DNA of 64,000 nucleotides from Pseudomonas alkylphenolica (GTDB taxonomy: Bacteria > Pseudomonadota > Gammaproteobacteria > Pseudomonadales > Pseudomonadaceae): the NCBI RefSeq assembly GCF_000746525.1, contig NZ_CP009048.1, forward strand, positions 2,969,501-3,033,500, in the 5' to 3' direction. Under the pieces are notes generated by a model. The model searched no databases, had not been told where the DNA came from, and saw only the letters and a program-made list of their open reading frames with translations. Positions 17,793 to 28,144 of this stretch are shown piece by piece (position 1 is the stretch's first letter; the number at the start of each line of letters is the position of its first letter). Position numbers and translations under genes: made by a program.

Positions 17793-18814
17793 TGTTCAGC
17801 CTGTCGCCGGTTTCACGCAGACGCCTGCAGCGTTTTCGCCGCAACCGCCGTGGCTGGATCTCGCTGTGGCTGTTTACCGTGCTGCTGGTGCTGAGCCTGG
17901 GCGCCGAGCTGGTGGCCAACGACAAACCACTGCTCATGGGTTATCAGGGGCAATTGTATTTCCCGGCGTTCAAGCGCTACACCGAACAGACCTTTGGCGG
18001 CCAGCTGCCGTTCCAGCCGGACTACCGCAGCCAGTATGTGCAACAGCTGATCAAGGACCAGGGCGGCTGGATGCTGTTCGCGCCGGTGCCATTCAGCGCC
18101 GACACGCCCAACTATGACCTGCAGCAACCGACGCCCAGTCCACCGTCGGCAGTGAACTGGCTGGGCACCGATGACCAGGCCCGCGACGTGCTCGCGCGGG
18201 TGCTGTACGGCACGCGGGTGTCGATCCTGTTTGCCTTGGCCCTGACCTTGATCAGCACCGTGATCGGCATCGCCGCCGGCGCCTTGCAGGGCTACCACGG
18301 TGGCTGGGTCGATCTGATCGGGCAACGCTTGCTGGAAGTCTGGTCCGGCCTGCCGGTGCTCTACCTGTTGATCATCCTCAGCGGTTTTGTCGAACCTAAC
18401 TTCTGGTGGTTGTTGGGGATCATGGCGCTGTTTTCCTGGCTGGCACTGGTGGATGTGGTACGCGCCGAGTTCCTGCGCGGGCGCAACCTCGAATACGTGC
18501 AAGCTGCACGGGCCCTGGGCCTGCAGGACAGTGGCGTGATCCTGCGGCACATTCTGCCCAACGCCATGAATGCCACCTTCACCTACCTGCCGTTTATTCT
18601 CACCGGCGCCATCACCACCTTGACCGCCCTGGATTTTCTCGGCTTCGGCATGCCGGCCGGCAGCGCTTCGCTGGGCGAACTGGTCAACCAGGGCAAGCAG
18701 AACCTGCAGGCGCCCTGGTTGGGCTTTACCGCGTTTTTTGCCCTGGCCTTGATCCTCTCGCTGCTGGTGTTCATCGGCGATGCCTTGCGCGAAGCCTTCG
18801 ATCCACGGGCATAA
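17792..18814 (+). CDS. yejE: YejE-type ABC transporter permease
   Basis: A 340-residue permease with an N-terminal Arg-rich cytoplasmic stretch (R-R-R-L-Q-R-F-R-R-N-R-R-G-W) and a first helix ending near residue 40. A long periplasmic region carries Y-R-S-Q-Y-V-Q-Q-L-I, a YejE/YejC feature. The EAA loop is Y-V-Q-A-A-R-A-L-G-L-Q-D-S-G-V near residue 235. It pairs with YejB. In E. coli the operon continues with the ATPase gene yejF. Here the next gene is a sigma-54 regulator 30 bases downstream, so the ATPase must be supplied from elsewhere in the genome. Confidence 0.92.
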   Translation: MFSLSPVSRRRLQRFRRNRRGWISLWLFTVLLVLSLGAELVANDKPLLMGYQGQLYFPAFKRYTEQTFGGQLPFQPDYRSQYVQQLIKDQGGWMLFAPVPFSADTPNYDLQQPTPSPPSAVNWLGTDDQARDVLARVLYGTRVSILFALALTLISTVIGIAAGALQGYHGGWVDLIGQRLLEVWSGLPVLYLLIILSGFVEPNFWWLLGIMALFSWLALVDVVRAEFLRGRNLEYVQAARALGLQDSGVILRHILPNAMNATFTYLPFILTGAITTLTALDFLGFGMPAGSASLGELVNQGKQNLQAPWLGFTAFFALALILSLLVFIGDALREAFDPRA

Positions 18815-18844
18815 TCGCAGCCTTTGATTTTCAGGGAGCGGCCC

Positions 18845-20236
18845 ATGCCTGCCAATGACAGCCTCAAGGATTATCAGCAGGTGCGCCAACTGGCGATCCG
18901 TTCGCTGTTCGAAATCATCGAGCAGTCCAGCGAAGGCACCCTGATCGTTGACCGCGATGCGCGCATTGTCTGGATGAACCAGCGCTATGCCCGGCGCTTT
19001 GGCCTTGAAGATGCCACCCGTGTCATTGGTCAGCCCTGTGAAAGCGTGATTCCCGGCAGCCTGATGCGCGAGGTGGTCAACAACGGCCGGCCGATTCTGC
19101 TGGACATGCTCGACACGCCCAAAGAACCGCTGGTGGTCATGCGCCTGCCGGTGCACGACGCTGACGGCGCGTTGATCGGCGCCATCGGCTTTGCCCTGTT
19201 CGACGAACTGCGCAGCCTGTCGCCACTGCTCAAGCGCTACGCCAGCATGCAGCAAGAGCTGGCCTCGACCCGCTCGCTGCTGCGTGCCCGCCAGGCCAAG
19301 TACAGCTTTGCCCAGTTCATCGGCACCAGCGCTGCCAGCCTTGAAGTCAAGCGCCGGGCCCGGCGTGGCGCCAGCAGTGACTCGGCGGTGTTGCTGCTAG
19401 GCGAAACCGGCACCGGCAAAGAGCTGCTGGCCCATGCAATTCATGCCGCCTCGTCACGGGCGCACAAGGCGTTTGTCAGCATCAACAGCGCCGCCATTCC
19501 AGAAACCTTGCTTGAAGCCGAGTTTTTTGGCACCGCTCCGGGAGCCTACACCGGCGCCGATCGCAAAGGTCGCCCAGGCAAGCTGCAACTGGCTGAGGGT
19601 GGCACCCTGTTTCTCGACGAAATCGGCGACATGCCGCTGCCGTTGCAGAGCAAATTGCTACGCGTGCTGCAAGAAAAGGAATACGAGCCGGTGGGCTCCA
19701 ACCAGATGATGAGCAGCGACGTGCGGATCATTGCCGCGACCTCCACTGACCTGACCGCAGCCATGGCCCGCGGCGAGTTTCGCGCCGACTTGTACTACCG
19801 GCTCAACGTATTGCCGATCCAGGTACCGCCACTGCGTGAACGCCTGGATGACCTGCCGGCGCTGAGCGAGGCGATTCTCGAAGAGCTGGGCAGCCAGCAC
19901 GAACTGGATGACGAAGCCCAGGCGTTGCTGGCCCGGCATGCCTGGCCGGGTAATATCCGTGAGCTGCGTAATGTGCTCGAACGCGCCACCTTGCTTGCCG
20001 ATCAGTCGCGTTTGGGTGCTCGCGACTTACAGGCAGCGCTGGGCAATCTGGCGCCACTGGACGTGGTAGCGGCACCAATGAGCTATAAACAGGCCTGTGC
20101 CGAATTCGAGCGGAAGTTATTGGCCGATACCCTCGCTCGTTGTGCCGGGAATGTGCCAGAAGCTGCGCGACAGCTGGGGTTGGGGCGCTCTACCCTGTAC
20201 AAGAAATTGGTCGCGCTGGGGCTCTCGTCTCAATAA
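18845..20236 (+). CDS. hbcR: Sigma-54-dependent activator of 3-hydroxybutyrate catabolism (HbcR-like)
   Basis: A 463-residue enhancer-binding protein with an N-terminal PAS domain (about 15-130; G-T-L-I-V-D-R-D-A-R-I-V-W-M-N), a short linker, an AAA+ core and a Fis-type C-terminal helix-turn-helix (L-G-L-G-R-S-T-L-Y-K-K-L). The core has Walker A G-E-T-G-T-G-K-E and Walker B L-F-L-D-E-I-G-D-M; the sigma-54 contact loop reads G-A-Y-T-G-A, a known variant of GAFTGA. It precedes a GntP permease, 3-hydroxybutyrate dehydrogenase and acetoacetyl-CoA synthetase, and a -24/-12 promoter lies in the gap. This matches the HbcR arrangement known in Pseudomonas; the symbol is given by context and homology. 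Confidence 0.82.
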   Translation: MPANDSLKDYQQVRQLAIRSLFEIIEQSSEGTLIVDRDARIVWMNQRYARRFGLEDATRVIGQPCESVIPGSLMREVVNNGRPILLDMLDTPKEPLVVMRLPVHDADGALIGAIGFALFDELRSLSPLLKRYASMQQELASTRSLLRARQAKYSFAQFIGTSAASLEVKRRARRGASSDSAVLLLGETGTGKELLAHAIHAASSRAHKAFVSINSAAIPETLLEAEFFGTAPGAYTGADRKGRPGKLQLAEGGTLFLDEIGDMPLPLQSKLLRVLQEKEYEPVGSNQMMSSDVRIIAATSTDLTAAMARGEFRADLYYRLNVLPIQVPPLRERLDDLPALSEAILEELGSQHELDDEAQALLARHAWPGNIRELRNVLERATLLADQSRLGARDLQAALGNLAPLDVVAAPMSYKQACAEFERKLLADTLARCAGNVPEAARQLGLGRSTLYKKLVALGLSSQ

Positions 20237-20266
20237 CGAGACTCGCGTTTCTTTATTGAGATTGTT

Positions 20267-20321
20267 ATCGCGGGGCAAGCTCGCTCCTACAGGGCCCGGT
20301 GGGAGCGGGCTTGCCCCGCGA
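20267..20321. repeat. REPIN 4
   Basis: An inverted REP pair with slightly diverged left arm (aagctcgctcctac) between hbcR and the sigma-54 promoter of the gntP gene. Confidence 0.88.
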
Positions 20322-20396
20322 AAGCCTGTCTCAAACTAGAGACAAACAACCTCAAAAAACAAATAAATATCTATATATTTCAATGATTTAGGTTTT

Positions 20397-20412
20397 TGGC
20401 ACGATTCCCGCT
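20397..20412 (+). promoter_or_regulatory. Sigma-54 (-24/-12) promoter of the 3-hydroxybutyrate operon
   Basis: tggcacgattcccgct has GG at 20398-20399 and GC at 20410-20411 with exactly 10 bases between, matching the RpoN consensus. It lies about 50 bases upstream of the GntP ATG and just after hbcR. An AT-rich tract at 20360-20392 upstream could hold an IHF or activator site. Confidence 0.8.
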
Positions 20413-20459
20413 ATCTCCTGCAACCCAACAAAAACAAGATGCACCCAAGGAGACACTCG

Positions 20460-21851
20460 ATGAGTGTGATCATCGCCCTGGCAGCCCTCGCGCTGCTGAT
20501 GCTGGCTGCCTACCGTGGTTATAGCGTTATCCTCTTCGCCCCCATCGCCGCCCTCGGCGCGGTACTGCTCACCGACCCTTCTGCCGTGGCCCCGGCCTTC
20601 ACCGGCGTATTCATGGAAAAGATGGTCGGTTTTATCAAGCTGTACTTTCCGGTGTTCCTGCTCGGTGCCGTATTCGGCAAACTGATCGAACTGTCCGGAT
20701 TCTCCCGCTCGATCGTCGCCGCCGCCATCCGCCTGCTCGGCACCCGTCAGGCCATGCTGGTGATCGTGCTGGTCTGTGCACTGCTGACCTACGGCGGGGT
20801 GTCACTGTTCGTGGTGGTGTTTGCGGTCTATCCGTTTGCTGCCGAGATGTTCCGCCAGAGCAATATCCCCAAGCGCCTGATTCCGGCGACCATCGCCCTG
20901 GGTGCGTTTTCCTTCACCATGGATGCCTTGCCCGGCACCCCGCAGATCCAGAACATCATCCCCAGCACCTTCTTCAACACTACCGCCTGGGCGGCGCCCT
21001 GGCTGGGGCTGATCGGCACCCTGTTCGTGTTCTGCACCGGCATGCTCTACCTGCAGCGCCAGCGCAACAAGGCCCAACGCGCCGGCGAAGGCTACGGTTC
21101 AGACCTGCGCAACGAACCGGAAACCGCCGTCGACCTGAAACTGCCTAACCCGCTGCTGGCGCTCTCGCCACTGCTGTTGGTGGGGGTGATGAACCTGCTG
21201 TTCACCCACTGGATTCCGGCCTGGTACGGCAAGACCCACAGCCTCAGCCTGCCGGGCATGAGCGCGCCGGTACAGACCGATATCGCCAAGCTCACCGCCA
21301 TCTGGGCGGTCGAGGCGGCGCTGCTGCTGGGCATTTTGCTGGTGCTGGTGGCCGGCTTTGGCGCGATCAGGCATCGCTTGGCCGAAGGCAGTAAAAGTGC
21401 GGTAAGCGGCGCACTGCTGGCGGCGATGAACACCGCCTCGGAATACGGTTTCGGTGCGGTGATCGCCTCGTTGCCAGGCTTTCTGGTGCTGGCCGATGCC
21501 TTGCGCGCGATCCCCAACCCGCTGGTCAATGAAGCGATTACCGTGACATTGCTGGCCGGCATCACCGGTTCCGCGTCCGGCGGTATGAGTATCGCCCTGG
21601 CAGCGATGTCCGACAGTTTCATCGCCGCCGCCAATGCCGCCAACATTCCGCTTGAAGTGCTGCACCGCGTAGCGGCCATGGCCAGTGGCGGCATGGATAC
21701 CCTGCCGCACAACGGCGCGGTCATCACCCTGCTGGCGGTCACCGGCCTGACCCACCGCGAGGCCTACAAGGACATTTTCGGCATTACCCTGATCAAGACC
21801 CTGGCCGTGTTCGTGGTCATCGCCACCTTCTATGCTACCGGCATCGTTTAA
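20460..21851 (+). CDS. GntP-family permease, probable 3-hydroxybutyrate transporter
   Basis: A 463-residue, 12-14-helix membrane protein of the GntP/H+ symporter family. It begins M-S-V-I-I-A-L-A-A-L-A and contains the conserved Y-G-G-V-S-L-F-V-V-V-F-A-V-Y-P segment near residue 115 and G-S-A-S-G-G-M-S near 375. The family carries gluconate, D-serine and short hydroxy acids. Its position between hbcR, the sigma-54 promoter and hbdH argues for 3-hydroxybutyrate (or acetoacetate) uptake. A strong aagga site precedes the ATG. hbdH follows after 10 bases. Confidence 0.85.
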   Translation: MSVIIALAALALLMLAAYRGYSVILFAPIAALGAVLLTDPSAVAPAFTGVFMEKMVGFIKLYFPVFLLGAVFGKLIELSGFSRSIVAAAIRLLGTRQAMLVIVLVCALLTYGGVSLFVVVFAVYPFAAEMFRQSNIPKRLIPATIALGAFSFTMDALPGTPQIQNIIPSTFFNTTAWAAPWLGLIGTLFVFCTGMLYLQRQRNKAQRAGEGYGSDLRNEPETAVDLKLPNPLLALSPLLLVGVMNLLFTHWIPAWYGKTHSLSLPGMSAPVQTDIAKLTAIWAVEAALLLGILLVLVAGFGAIRHRLAEGSKSAVSGALLAAMNTASEYGFGAVIASLPGFLVLADALRAIPNPLVNEAITVTLLAGITGSASGGMSIALAAMSDSFIAAANAANIPLEVLHRVAAMASGGMDTLPHNGAVITLLAVTGLTHREAYKDIFGITLIKTLAVFVVIATFYATGIV

Positions 21852-21861
21852 GGAGCTACTC

Positions 21862-22632
21862 ATGCAACTCAAAGGCAAAACAGCAGTGGTTACCGGCTCC
21901 ACCAGCGGCATCGGCCTGGGTATTGCCCATGTGTTGGCCAAGGCCGGCGCCAACCTGATCCTCAACGGCTTCGGCGACGCCAGTGCGGCCATCGCCGAGG
22001 TCGCCCACCACGGTACCCGGGTCGGCCATCACCCGGCCGATCTTGGTGATGTGAAACAGATCGAAGACCTGTTCGCGTACGCCGAGCGGGACTTTGGCGG
22101 CGTCGACATTCAGGTCAACAACGCCGGTATCCAGCACGTCGCCGCCGTCGAAGATTTCCCGGTGGAACGCTGGGACTCGATCATCGCCATCAACCTGTCT
22201 GCGGTGTTCCACGGCACCCGTTTGGTGCTGCCAGGCATGCGCCAGAAAAACTGGGGCCGGATCGTCAATATCGCCTCGGTGCATGGCCAGGTCGGCTCCA
22301 CTGGCAAGGCGGCTTACGTTGCCGCCAAACACGGGGTGGTCGGGCTGACCAAGGTGGTGGGCCTGGAAACCGCCACCAGCAACATCACCTGCAATGCTAT
22401 TTGTCCGGGCTGGGTACTGACGCCGTTGGTACAAAAACAGATTGATGACCGCGCCGCCAAGGGCATTGATGCACAACAAGCGCAGCACGATCTGCTGGCC
22501 GAGAAGCAGCCGTCATTGGCCTTTGTCACTCCCGAACATCTGGGTGAGCTGGTATTGTTCCTCTGTAGCGAGGCTGGCAGTCAGGTTCGTGGCGCCGCCT
22601 GGAACATCGATGGCGGCTGGCTGGCCCAATGA
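21862..22632 (+). CDS. hbdH: 3-hydroxybutyrate dehydrogenase
   Basis: A 256-residue short-chain dehydrogenase. It has the NAD-binding [10 protein letters not shown] near the N-terminus, N-N-A-G-I-Q-H-V, and the catalytic Ser-Tyr-Lys set (I-A-S-V-H-G ... A-A-Y-V-A-A-K-H). The Q-H-V and V-H-G-Q-V-G-S segments are typical of bacterial D-3-hydroxybutyrate dehydrogenases. It oxidises (R)-3-hydroxybutyrate to acetoacetate with NAD+. An aaggag site lies in the 10-base gap after gntP, so the two are co-transcribed. The acetoacetyl-CoA synthetase downstream completes the route to acetoacetyl-CoA. Confidence 0.92.
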   Translation: MQLKGKTAVVTGSTSGIGLGIAHVLAKAGANLILNGFGDASAAIAEVAHHGTRVGHHPADLGDVKQIEDLFAYAERDFGGVDIQVNNAGIQHVAAVEDFPVERWDSIIAINLSAVFHGTRLVLPGMRQKNWGRIVNIASVHGQVGSTGKAAYVAAKHGVVGLTKVVGLETATSNITCNAICPGWVLTPLVQKQIDDRAAKGIDAQQAQHDLLAEKQPSLAFVTPEHLGELVLFLCSEAGSQVRGAAWNIDGGWLAQ

Positions 22633-22687
22633 CGGGCGGCCCGGGATCTGGCTGCGGCATCGTCTTTTTTACCTGCAAGGAGGCCTT

Positions 22688-23167
22688 ATGCGCCCAATCC
22701 CTTTCACTGCGCTGCTCACCCTGACCCTGGCGGCCGGTACGTCCGTACAGGCTGCCAGCCTCAAGGATGTCGCGCCTTATCCCGAGGCCGAAAAAGGCTT
22801 TACCCGCCAGGTCATCCACCTGCCGAAGCAAGCCGATGAGTCGGCGTTCAAACTGGAAGTCCTGGCCGGCAAGCAACTACTGGTCGACTGCAACCGCCAG
22901 CGCCTGGGTGGCACCCTCGAAGAGAAAAACCTCGAAGGCTGGGGCTACAACTACTACCGCCTGGAAAAAGTCATGGGCCCGGCTTCGACGCTGATGGCCT
23001 GCCCGGACACCACCAAGAAAGAAGCTTTCGTGCCGGTAGTCGGTGACGGTTTCCTGCTGCGTTACAACAGCAAGCTGCCCGTCGTGGTCTATGTACCAGA
23101 AGGCGTTGAAGTGCGTTACCGCATCTGGTCCGCCTCTGACGAAGTCAAGAAAGCTATAGTGGAATAA
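22688..23167 (+). CDS. eco: Ecotin, periplasmic serine-protease inhibitor
   Basis: A 159-residue protein with a 22-residue signal peptide (cleavage near V-Q-A). The mature part matches ecotin along its length: [35 protein letters not shown] and Y-R-I-W. The reactive-site loop reads S-T-L-M-A-C-P-D, with Met at the P1 position as in E. coli ecotin, and the two loop Cys are kept. It inhibits trypsin-, chymotrypsin- and elastase-like enzymes as a dimer. Its place inside the ketone-body cluster (caaggagg site, 55 bases after hbdH) has no obvious metabolic reason. Confidence 0.93.
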   Translation: MRPIPFTALLTLTLAAGTSVQAASLKDVAPYPEAEKGFTRQVIHLPKQADESAFKLEVLAGKQLLVDCNRQRLGGTLEEKNLEGWGYNYYRLEKVMGPASTLMACPDTTKKEAFVPVVGDGFLLRYNSKLPVVVYVPEGVEVRYRIWSASDEVKKAIVE

Positions 23168-23180
23168 AGGCTGTGTGTGG

Positions 23181-23251
23181 GTGGGAGCGGGCTTGCCCCG
23201 CGATGCGATGTGACTGACCGTTCGCAATCGCGGGGCAAGCCCGCTCCTACA
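23181..23251. repeat. REPIN 5
   Basis: An inverted REP pair between ecotin and the acetoacetyl-CoA synthetase gene. It suggests that the two are not tightly coupled in one operon. Confidence 0.88.
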
Positions 23252-23291
23252 GACAGTCAAGCAGTTGCCCTACCAACCTGGGGATCGCGGC

Positions 23292-25253
<1,962 letters not shown>

Positions 25254-25288
25254 TGCGCGGTTTTAGCGTTTTGCGAAGGTACCTCGAG

Positions 25289-25564
25289 ATGAAAGCACAG
25301 GCCCGGCATATTCTGGTCAAGACCGCCGAAGAAGCCGAACAGCTCAAGCAACGGATCGCCAAAGGTGAGGCGTTCGACGTGCTGGCCAAAAAGTACTCGA
25401 CCTGCCCGTCGGGCAAGCGCGGTGGTGACCTGGGCGAAGTGCGTCCAGGGCAGATGGTCGGCGCCATCGACCAGGTGATTTTCAAGAAACCGCTGCGCGT
25501 CGTGCACGGTCCGATCAAGAGCAAGTTCGGCTATCACCTGGTTCAGGTGTTCTACCGCGACTAA
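25289..25564 (+). CDS. Parvulin-type peptidyl-prolyl isomerase (second copy)
   Basis: A 91-residue PpiC-like parvulin: A-R-H-I-L-V at the N-terminus, F-D-V-L-A-K-K-Y-S-T-C-P-S, G-G-D-L-G-E-V-R-P-G-Q-M and F-G-Y-H-L-V-Q-V at the end. It is clearly related to the parvulin at 14.6 kb but diverged (about half of the positions differ by eye). The ATG at 25289 is chosen because the family starts M-K/A-x-A-R-H-I; the upstream extension has no family resemblance. It converges with the DUF1652 gene, overlapping it by four bases at the stop codons. Confidence 0.92.
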   Translation: MKAQARHILVKTAEEAEQLKQRIAKGEAFDVLAKKYSTCPSGKRGGDLGEVRPGQMVGAIDQVIFKKPLRVVHGPIKSKFGYHLVQVFYRD

Positions 25565-25821
25565 AGGCTATCGTTGCGTCGCCCGGCGTGGAGCTGGCGC
25601 TGGTCAGCGAGGTTGTTGCGCAAGCCGACGATCAGGTTGGAAAGCGCCCGGCTGCTGGTCAGCTGTTCGGCGCTAATACCGGTCACCAGCAAGTCGACCC
25701 GCTCGCAACTGCGATCGAACACCTTGACGGTCAACGAACGGTCGGCAGCCTGCGTGCACTGGCAGCGAGTGGGTAAGAAACTGCTTTCGATGATGTTGCG
25801 CAATTCCAGGGTCGAGAGCAT
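25561..25821 (-). CDS. DUF1652 family protein
   Basis: An 86-residue cytoplasmic protein starting M-L-S-T-L-E-L-R-N-I-I-E-S-S-F-L-P, with a Cys pair (R-C-Q-C-T), V-F-D and D-L-L-V-T-G-I in the middle and S-S-R-A-L-S-N-L-I near the end. These features match the DUF1652 family, which is common in Pseudomonas and has no known function. A perfect aaggag site lies upstream. It is monocistronic and convergent with the parvulin gene. Confidence 0.8.
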   Translation of the reverse strand: MLSTLELRNIIESSFLPTRCQCTQAADRSLTVKVFDRSCERVDLLVTGISAEQLTSSRALSNLIVGLRNNLADQRQLHAGRRNDSL

Positions 25822-25938
25822 CGGTACATCTCCTTGGCAGATGGCGGGCAGCGGTTCCGGTGTGCCCGGTCCAGCTATAAGCCTAGGATATGTCCCCGAC
25901 AGCCTCAGATCCTTTCTCTATAAGCACCAACCGCCACA

Positions 25939-26568
25939 CTAGGCCCGGCGCGCCGCCAACAGACCGAGCCCGGCGCAACCGAGCAGGGTTGCACTGACCC
26001 GGTTGAACAAGCGCCGTGGCCCCGGCTGGTTGAACCAGCGCTGCAGATAGGCGCCAAGCCAGGCATAGATCGCAATCGCCAGCCACTCCAGGACCAGGAA
26101 CAAACCGCCCAGCCAGGCAAACTGCTCGGAAACCGGCATAGGGCTGGAAACCTGGACGAACTGCGGCAGGAACGCGGTGAAGATCAGTATCGCCTTGGGA
26201 TTGCCAGCGGCGACCAGAAACTCCTGACGTGCCAGACGCAGCGTACCGGCGGCCTGGCGCTCGGCACTGACACTCGCAGCAGCCACCGGTGCGTGCCACA
26301 GTTGCCAGGCGATGTAGAACAGATAGGCGGCGCCGAGCAGCTTGATGGTCAGGAACAGGTACTCGCTGGTATGCAGCACCACCGCCAGCCCCATGGCCGC
26401 CAGCACGATCATCCCGGCAAACGCCAGCAAGCGCCCGACGCCGGCCACACAGGCAATGCGCAGGCCGTAGCGGCTGGCATTGTTCAGTGACAGCAGATTG
26501 TTCGGCCCCGGCGCCATGTTCAGCGCGAAACAGGCAGGAACGAACAGTGCGAGTAAAGAAAGGTCCAT
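25939..26568 (-). CDS. LysE/RhtB-family amino-acid exporter
   Basis: A 209-residue inner-membrane protein with six hydrophobic segments. It carries the LysE signature near the N-terminus: F-A-L-N-M-A-P-G-P-N-N-L-L-S-L-N-N-A. Further conserved parts are K-L-L-G-A-A-Y-L-F-Y-I-A and A-A-G-N-P-K-A-I-L-I-F. Members export lysine, threonine, homoserine and related compounds; the substrate here cannot be deduced. A ggagaa site precedes the ATG. It stands alone beside the IS-disrupted repeat region. Confidence 0.88.
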   Translation of the reverse strand: MDLSLLALFVPACFALNMAPGPNNLLSLNNASRYGLRIACVAGVGRLLAFAGMIVLAAMGLAVVLHTSEYLFLTIKLLGAAYLFYIAWQLWHAPVAAASVSAERQAAGTLRLARQEFLVAAGNPKAILIFTAFLPQFVQVSSPMPVSEQFAWLGGLFLVLEWLAIAIYAWLGAYLQRWFNQPGPRRLFNRVSATLLGCAGLGLLAARRA

Positions 26569-26689
26569 CGGGGTTCTCCGGCAGCTGGGACCGGCAGATT
26601 CGGGTCAGAAGCGTTCAAGCGTCAAGGTACAGTTGGGCAAAAAAATTGGTTTTTCACGGAATTCCGGGGGTATGGTCCTTGGGATGGAT

Positions 26690-26782
26690 TGTTGGGCTGT
26701 GAGCTTATCCATTTGGTGTGGCGACGCTGCCGGCCCCTTCCGCCCTTACGGCGGCCTACTTTTTTCTTGGAAAAAGTAGGCA
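26690..26782 (+). repeat. Left part of a Pseudomonas dispersed repeat, split by the IS3-family element
   Basis: About 90 bases (gagcttatccatttggtgtg ... cttggaaaaagtaggca) recur as an inverted, better preserved copy at 28484-28573. The repeat resumes at 28038 (gcaaaaccgct ... cctcctgaagtcgc) after the insertion sequence. Contains small palindromes such as cctacttttt...aaaaagtagg. Confidence 0.8.
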
Positions 26783-26846
26783 TGGAACTGTCCCATGACA
26801 ACGGACGCCAAGAAGCGATACTTACATCGCTAACTTGGAGGTTCCC

Positions 26847-27140
26847 ATGTACCCACCAAATCGCCGTAGCTACACCGACGAATTCAAGGCCCAAGCTGTT
26901 GCACTGGCTGAAACGGTCGGCAGAACCGAAGCCGCTCGTCAGCTAGAGATGTCTGTTAAGACGCTGGATAACTGGGTCGATGCGTCACGCAAAGGTCTTC
27001 CGTTGAGTTCACCAGAGCGTCAACCTGTTACCAAGGAGAGCAGCGAGCTGGCGCGATTACGGGCCGAGAATGCTGAACTCAAAATGGAGCGTGAAATCCT
27101 AAAAAAGGCGGCGGTATTCTTTGCCAAAGAGTCCAGGTGA
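26847..27140 (+). CDS. IS3-family transposase OrfA
   Basis: A 97-residue DNA-binding subunit. It has the N-terminal helix-turn-helix Y-T-D-E-F-K-A-Q-A-V-A-L-A ... A-A-R-Q-L-E-M-S-V-K-T-L-D-N-W and a C-terminal leucine-zipper-like coiled coil (L-A-R-L-R-A-E-N-A-E-L-K-M-E-R-E-I-L-K-K-A). A ggaggt site precedes the ATG. Near the end the codons cta aaa aag contain the slippery heptamer A-AAA-AAG (about 27099-27105). OrfB lies in the -1 frame, so an OrfAB fusion transposase is expected by programmed frameshifting as in other IS3 members. Confidence 0.93.
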   Translation: MYPPNRRSYTDEFKAQAVALAETVGRTEAARQLEMSVKTLDNWVDASRKGLPLSSPERQPVTKESSELARLRAENAELKMEREILKKAAVFFAKESR

Positions 27141-27997
27141 GATACGCCTTCGTCGCTAAAGAGCGGGCTCAGTTCCCGGTGCGTTTGTTGTGCCGGGTGT
27201 TGGGCGTGTCAGCTTCAGGATTTTACGATTACCTAAACCGCCCGGTTCGCCCAGATCCAGACAAACAGATTCGAATTGATCTGCGCAGGATCCATGCCGC
27301 CAGTCGAAGCACCTATGGGCGGCCACGGTTGGTCGAGGCATTGCGTCAGATACCTCATCGAGTCGGCCACAAACGGGTTACGCGGCTGATGCACGAGGAA
27401 GGTATCCATGGCAAACCCAAGGCTCGCTTCCGGCCCCAGACCACGGACAGTCGCCACTTCCAGCCTGTCGCACGCAATGTGCTTGACCGTCAGTTTTCGG
27501 TACAGAGCGCCAATCCAGCCTGGGTGAGCGACATCACCTACATTTCAACCCGAGAAGGCTGGCTGTACCTGGCGGTGGTCTTAAGCATCCAGACCCGCCA
27601 GGTGCTGGGCTACAGCTTGGCGGACAGGATGCCGGATGATTTGGTTGAGCGCGCATTTATCAACGCTTGGAACGCCAGTTTGGGGCCTTCTGGGGTTGTG
27701 TTCCATTCCGACCAGGGACGCCAATATACGAGCAGCAAATTTCGCCAAGCATTGGCCGAAAAAGGCTTTACGCAGAGCATGAGCCGCAAAGGAAACTGCT
27801 GGGACAATGCCGTCGCTGAAAGCTTTTTCGCTACGCTTAAGAAGGAAGAAGCAAGCGGGGTCTATCAGAGCAAGAGGCTAGCTTATGGGGCAATCGCGAG
27901 CTACATCCATGGTTTCTACAACAGCAGTCGGCTGCATTCGGCGTTGGGTTATCGTTCACCGAACGCTTATGCAAAGGGCTTGAAGCAGAAACCCTAA
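27137..27997 (+). CDS. IS3-family transposase OrfB (DDE integrase core)
   Basis: A 286-residue rve-type integrase domain in the -1 frame relative to OrfA; its GTG overlaps the orfA stop (GTGA). It shows the N-terminal HTH_21 region (S-T-Y-G-R-P-R-L), the first catalytic Asp in W-V-S-D-I-T-Y-I, the second in F-H-S-D-Q-G-R-Q-Y, and the Glu in N-A-V-A-E-S-F-F-A-T-L-K-K-E. The ending N-S-S-R-L-H-S-A-L-G-Y-R-S-P is typical. No stop or frameshift interrupts it, so the element is probably active or only recently inactive. It is normally made as an OrfAB fusion. Confidence 0.93.
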   Translation: MRYAFVAKERAQFPVRLLCRVLGVSASGFYDYLNRPVRPDPDKQIRIDLRRIHAASRSTYGRPRLVEALRQIPHRVGHKRVTRLMHEEGIHGKPKARFRPQTTDSRHFQPVARNVLDRQFSVQSANPAWVSDITYISTREGWLYLAVVLSIQTRQVLGYSLADRMPDDLVERAFINAWNASLGPSGVVFHSDQGRQYTSSKFRQALAEKGFTQSMSRKGNCWDNAVAESFFATLKKEEASGVYQSKRLAYGAIASYIHGFYNSSRLHSALGYRSPNAYAKGLKQKP

Positions 27998-28037
27998 CAC
28001 CCAGCTTCTTGGCGTCCGCTGCCAAGGGACAGTTCCA

Positions 28038-28096
28038 GCAAAACCGCTGGCTCCTGCATACGGCCTCCTGAAGTCGCAAAGTTACGGGCGGCGCCT
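28038..28096 (+). repeat. Right part of the IS-split dispersed repeat
   Basis: gcaaaaccgctggctcctgc and cggcctcctgaagtcgca match the two ends of the inverted copy at 28291-28484, but about 165 internal bases present in that copy are missing here. This copy was therefore already internally deleted or is a short variant. Confidence 0.7.
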
Positions 28097-28144
28097 GTGC
28101 TGACGCATCTTCGAAATCTGATTCTGGCGGAGCCAGGATGTCAT

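Larger units (their letters stand above)
26783..28037 (+). mobile_element. Complete IS3-family insertion sequence (1255 bp)
   Basis: It is bounded by terminal inverted repeats that start TGGAACTGTCCC and match at about 31 of 34 positions (26783-26816 and the reverse complement of 28004-28037). The 3-bp direct repeat GCA lies on both sides (26780-26782 and 28038-28040). It carries orfA and orfB with an A6G frameshift signal between them and appears intact. It inserted into a dispersed Pseudomonas repeat: removing the IS and one GCA restores aaagtaggcaaaaccgct, the sequence of the uninterrupted copy at 28.5 kb. Confidence 0.92.

Noticed and set aside
17813..19255. 480-codon minus-strand frame across yejE and hbcR
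   Set aside because: It crosses two well-supported genes and has antisense-type composition.
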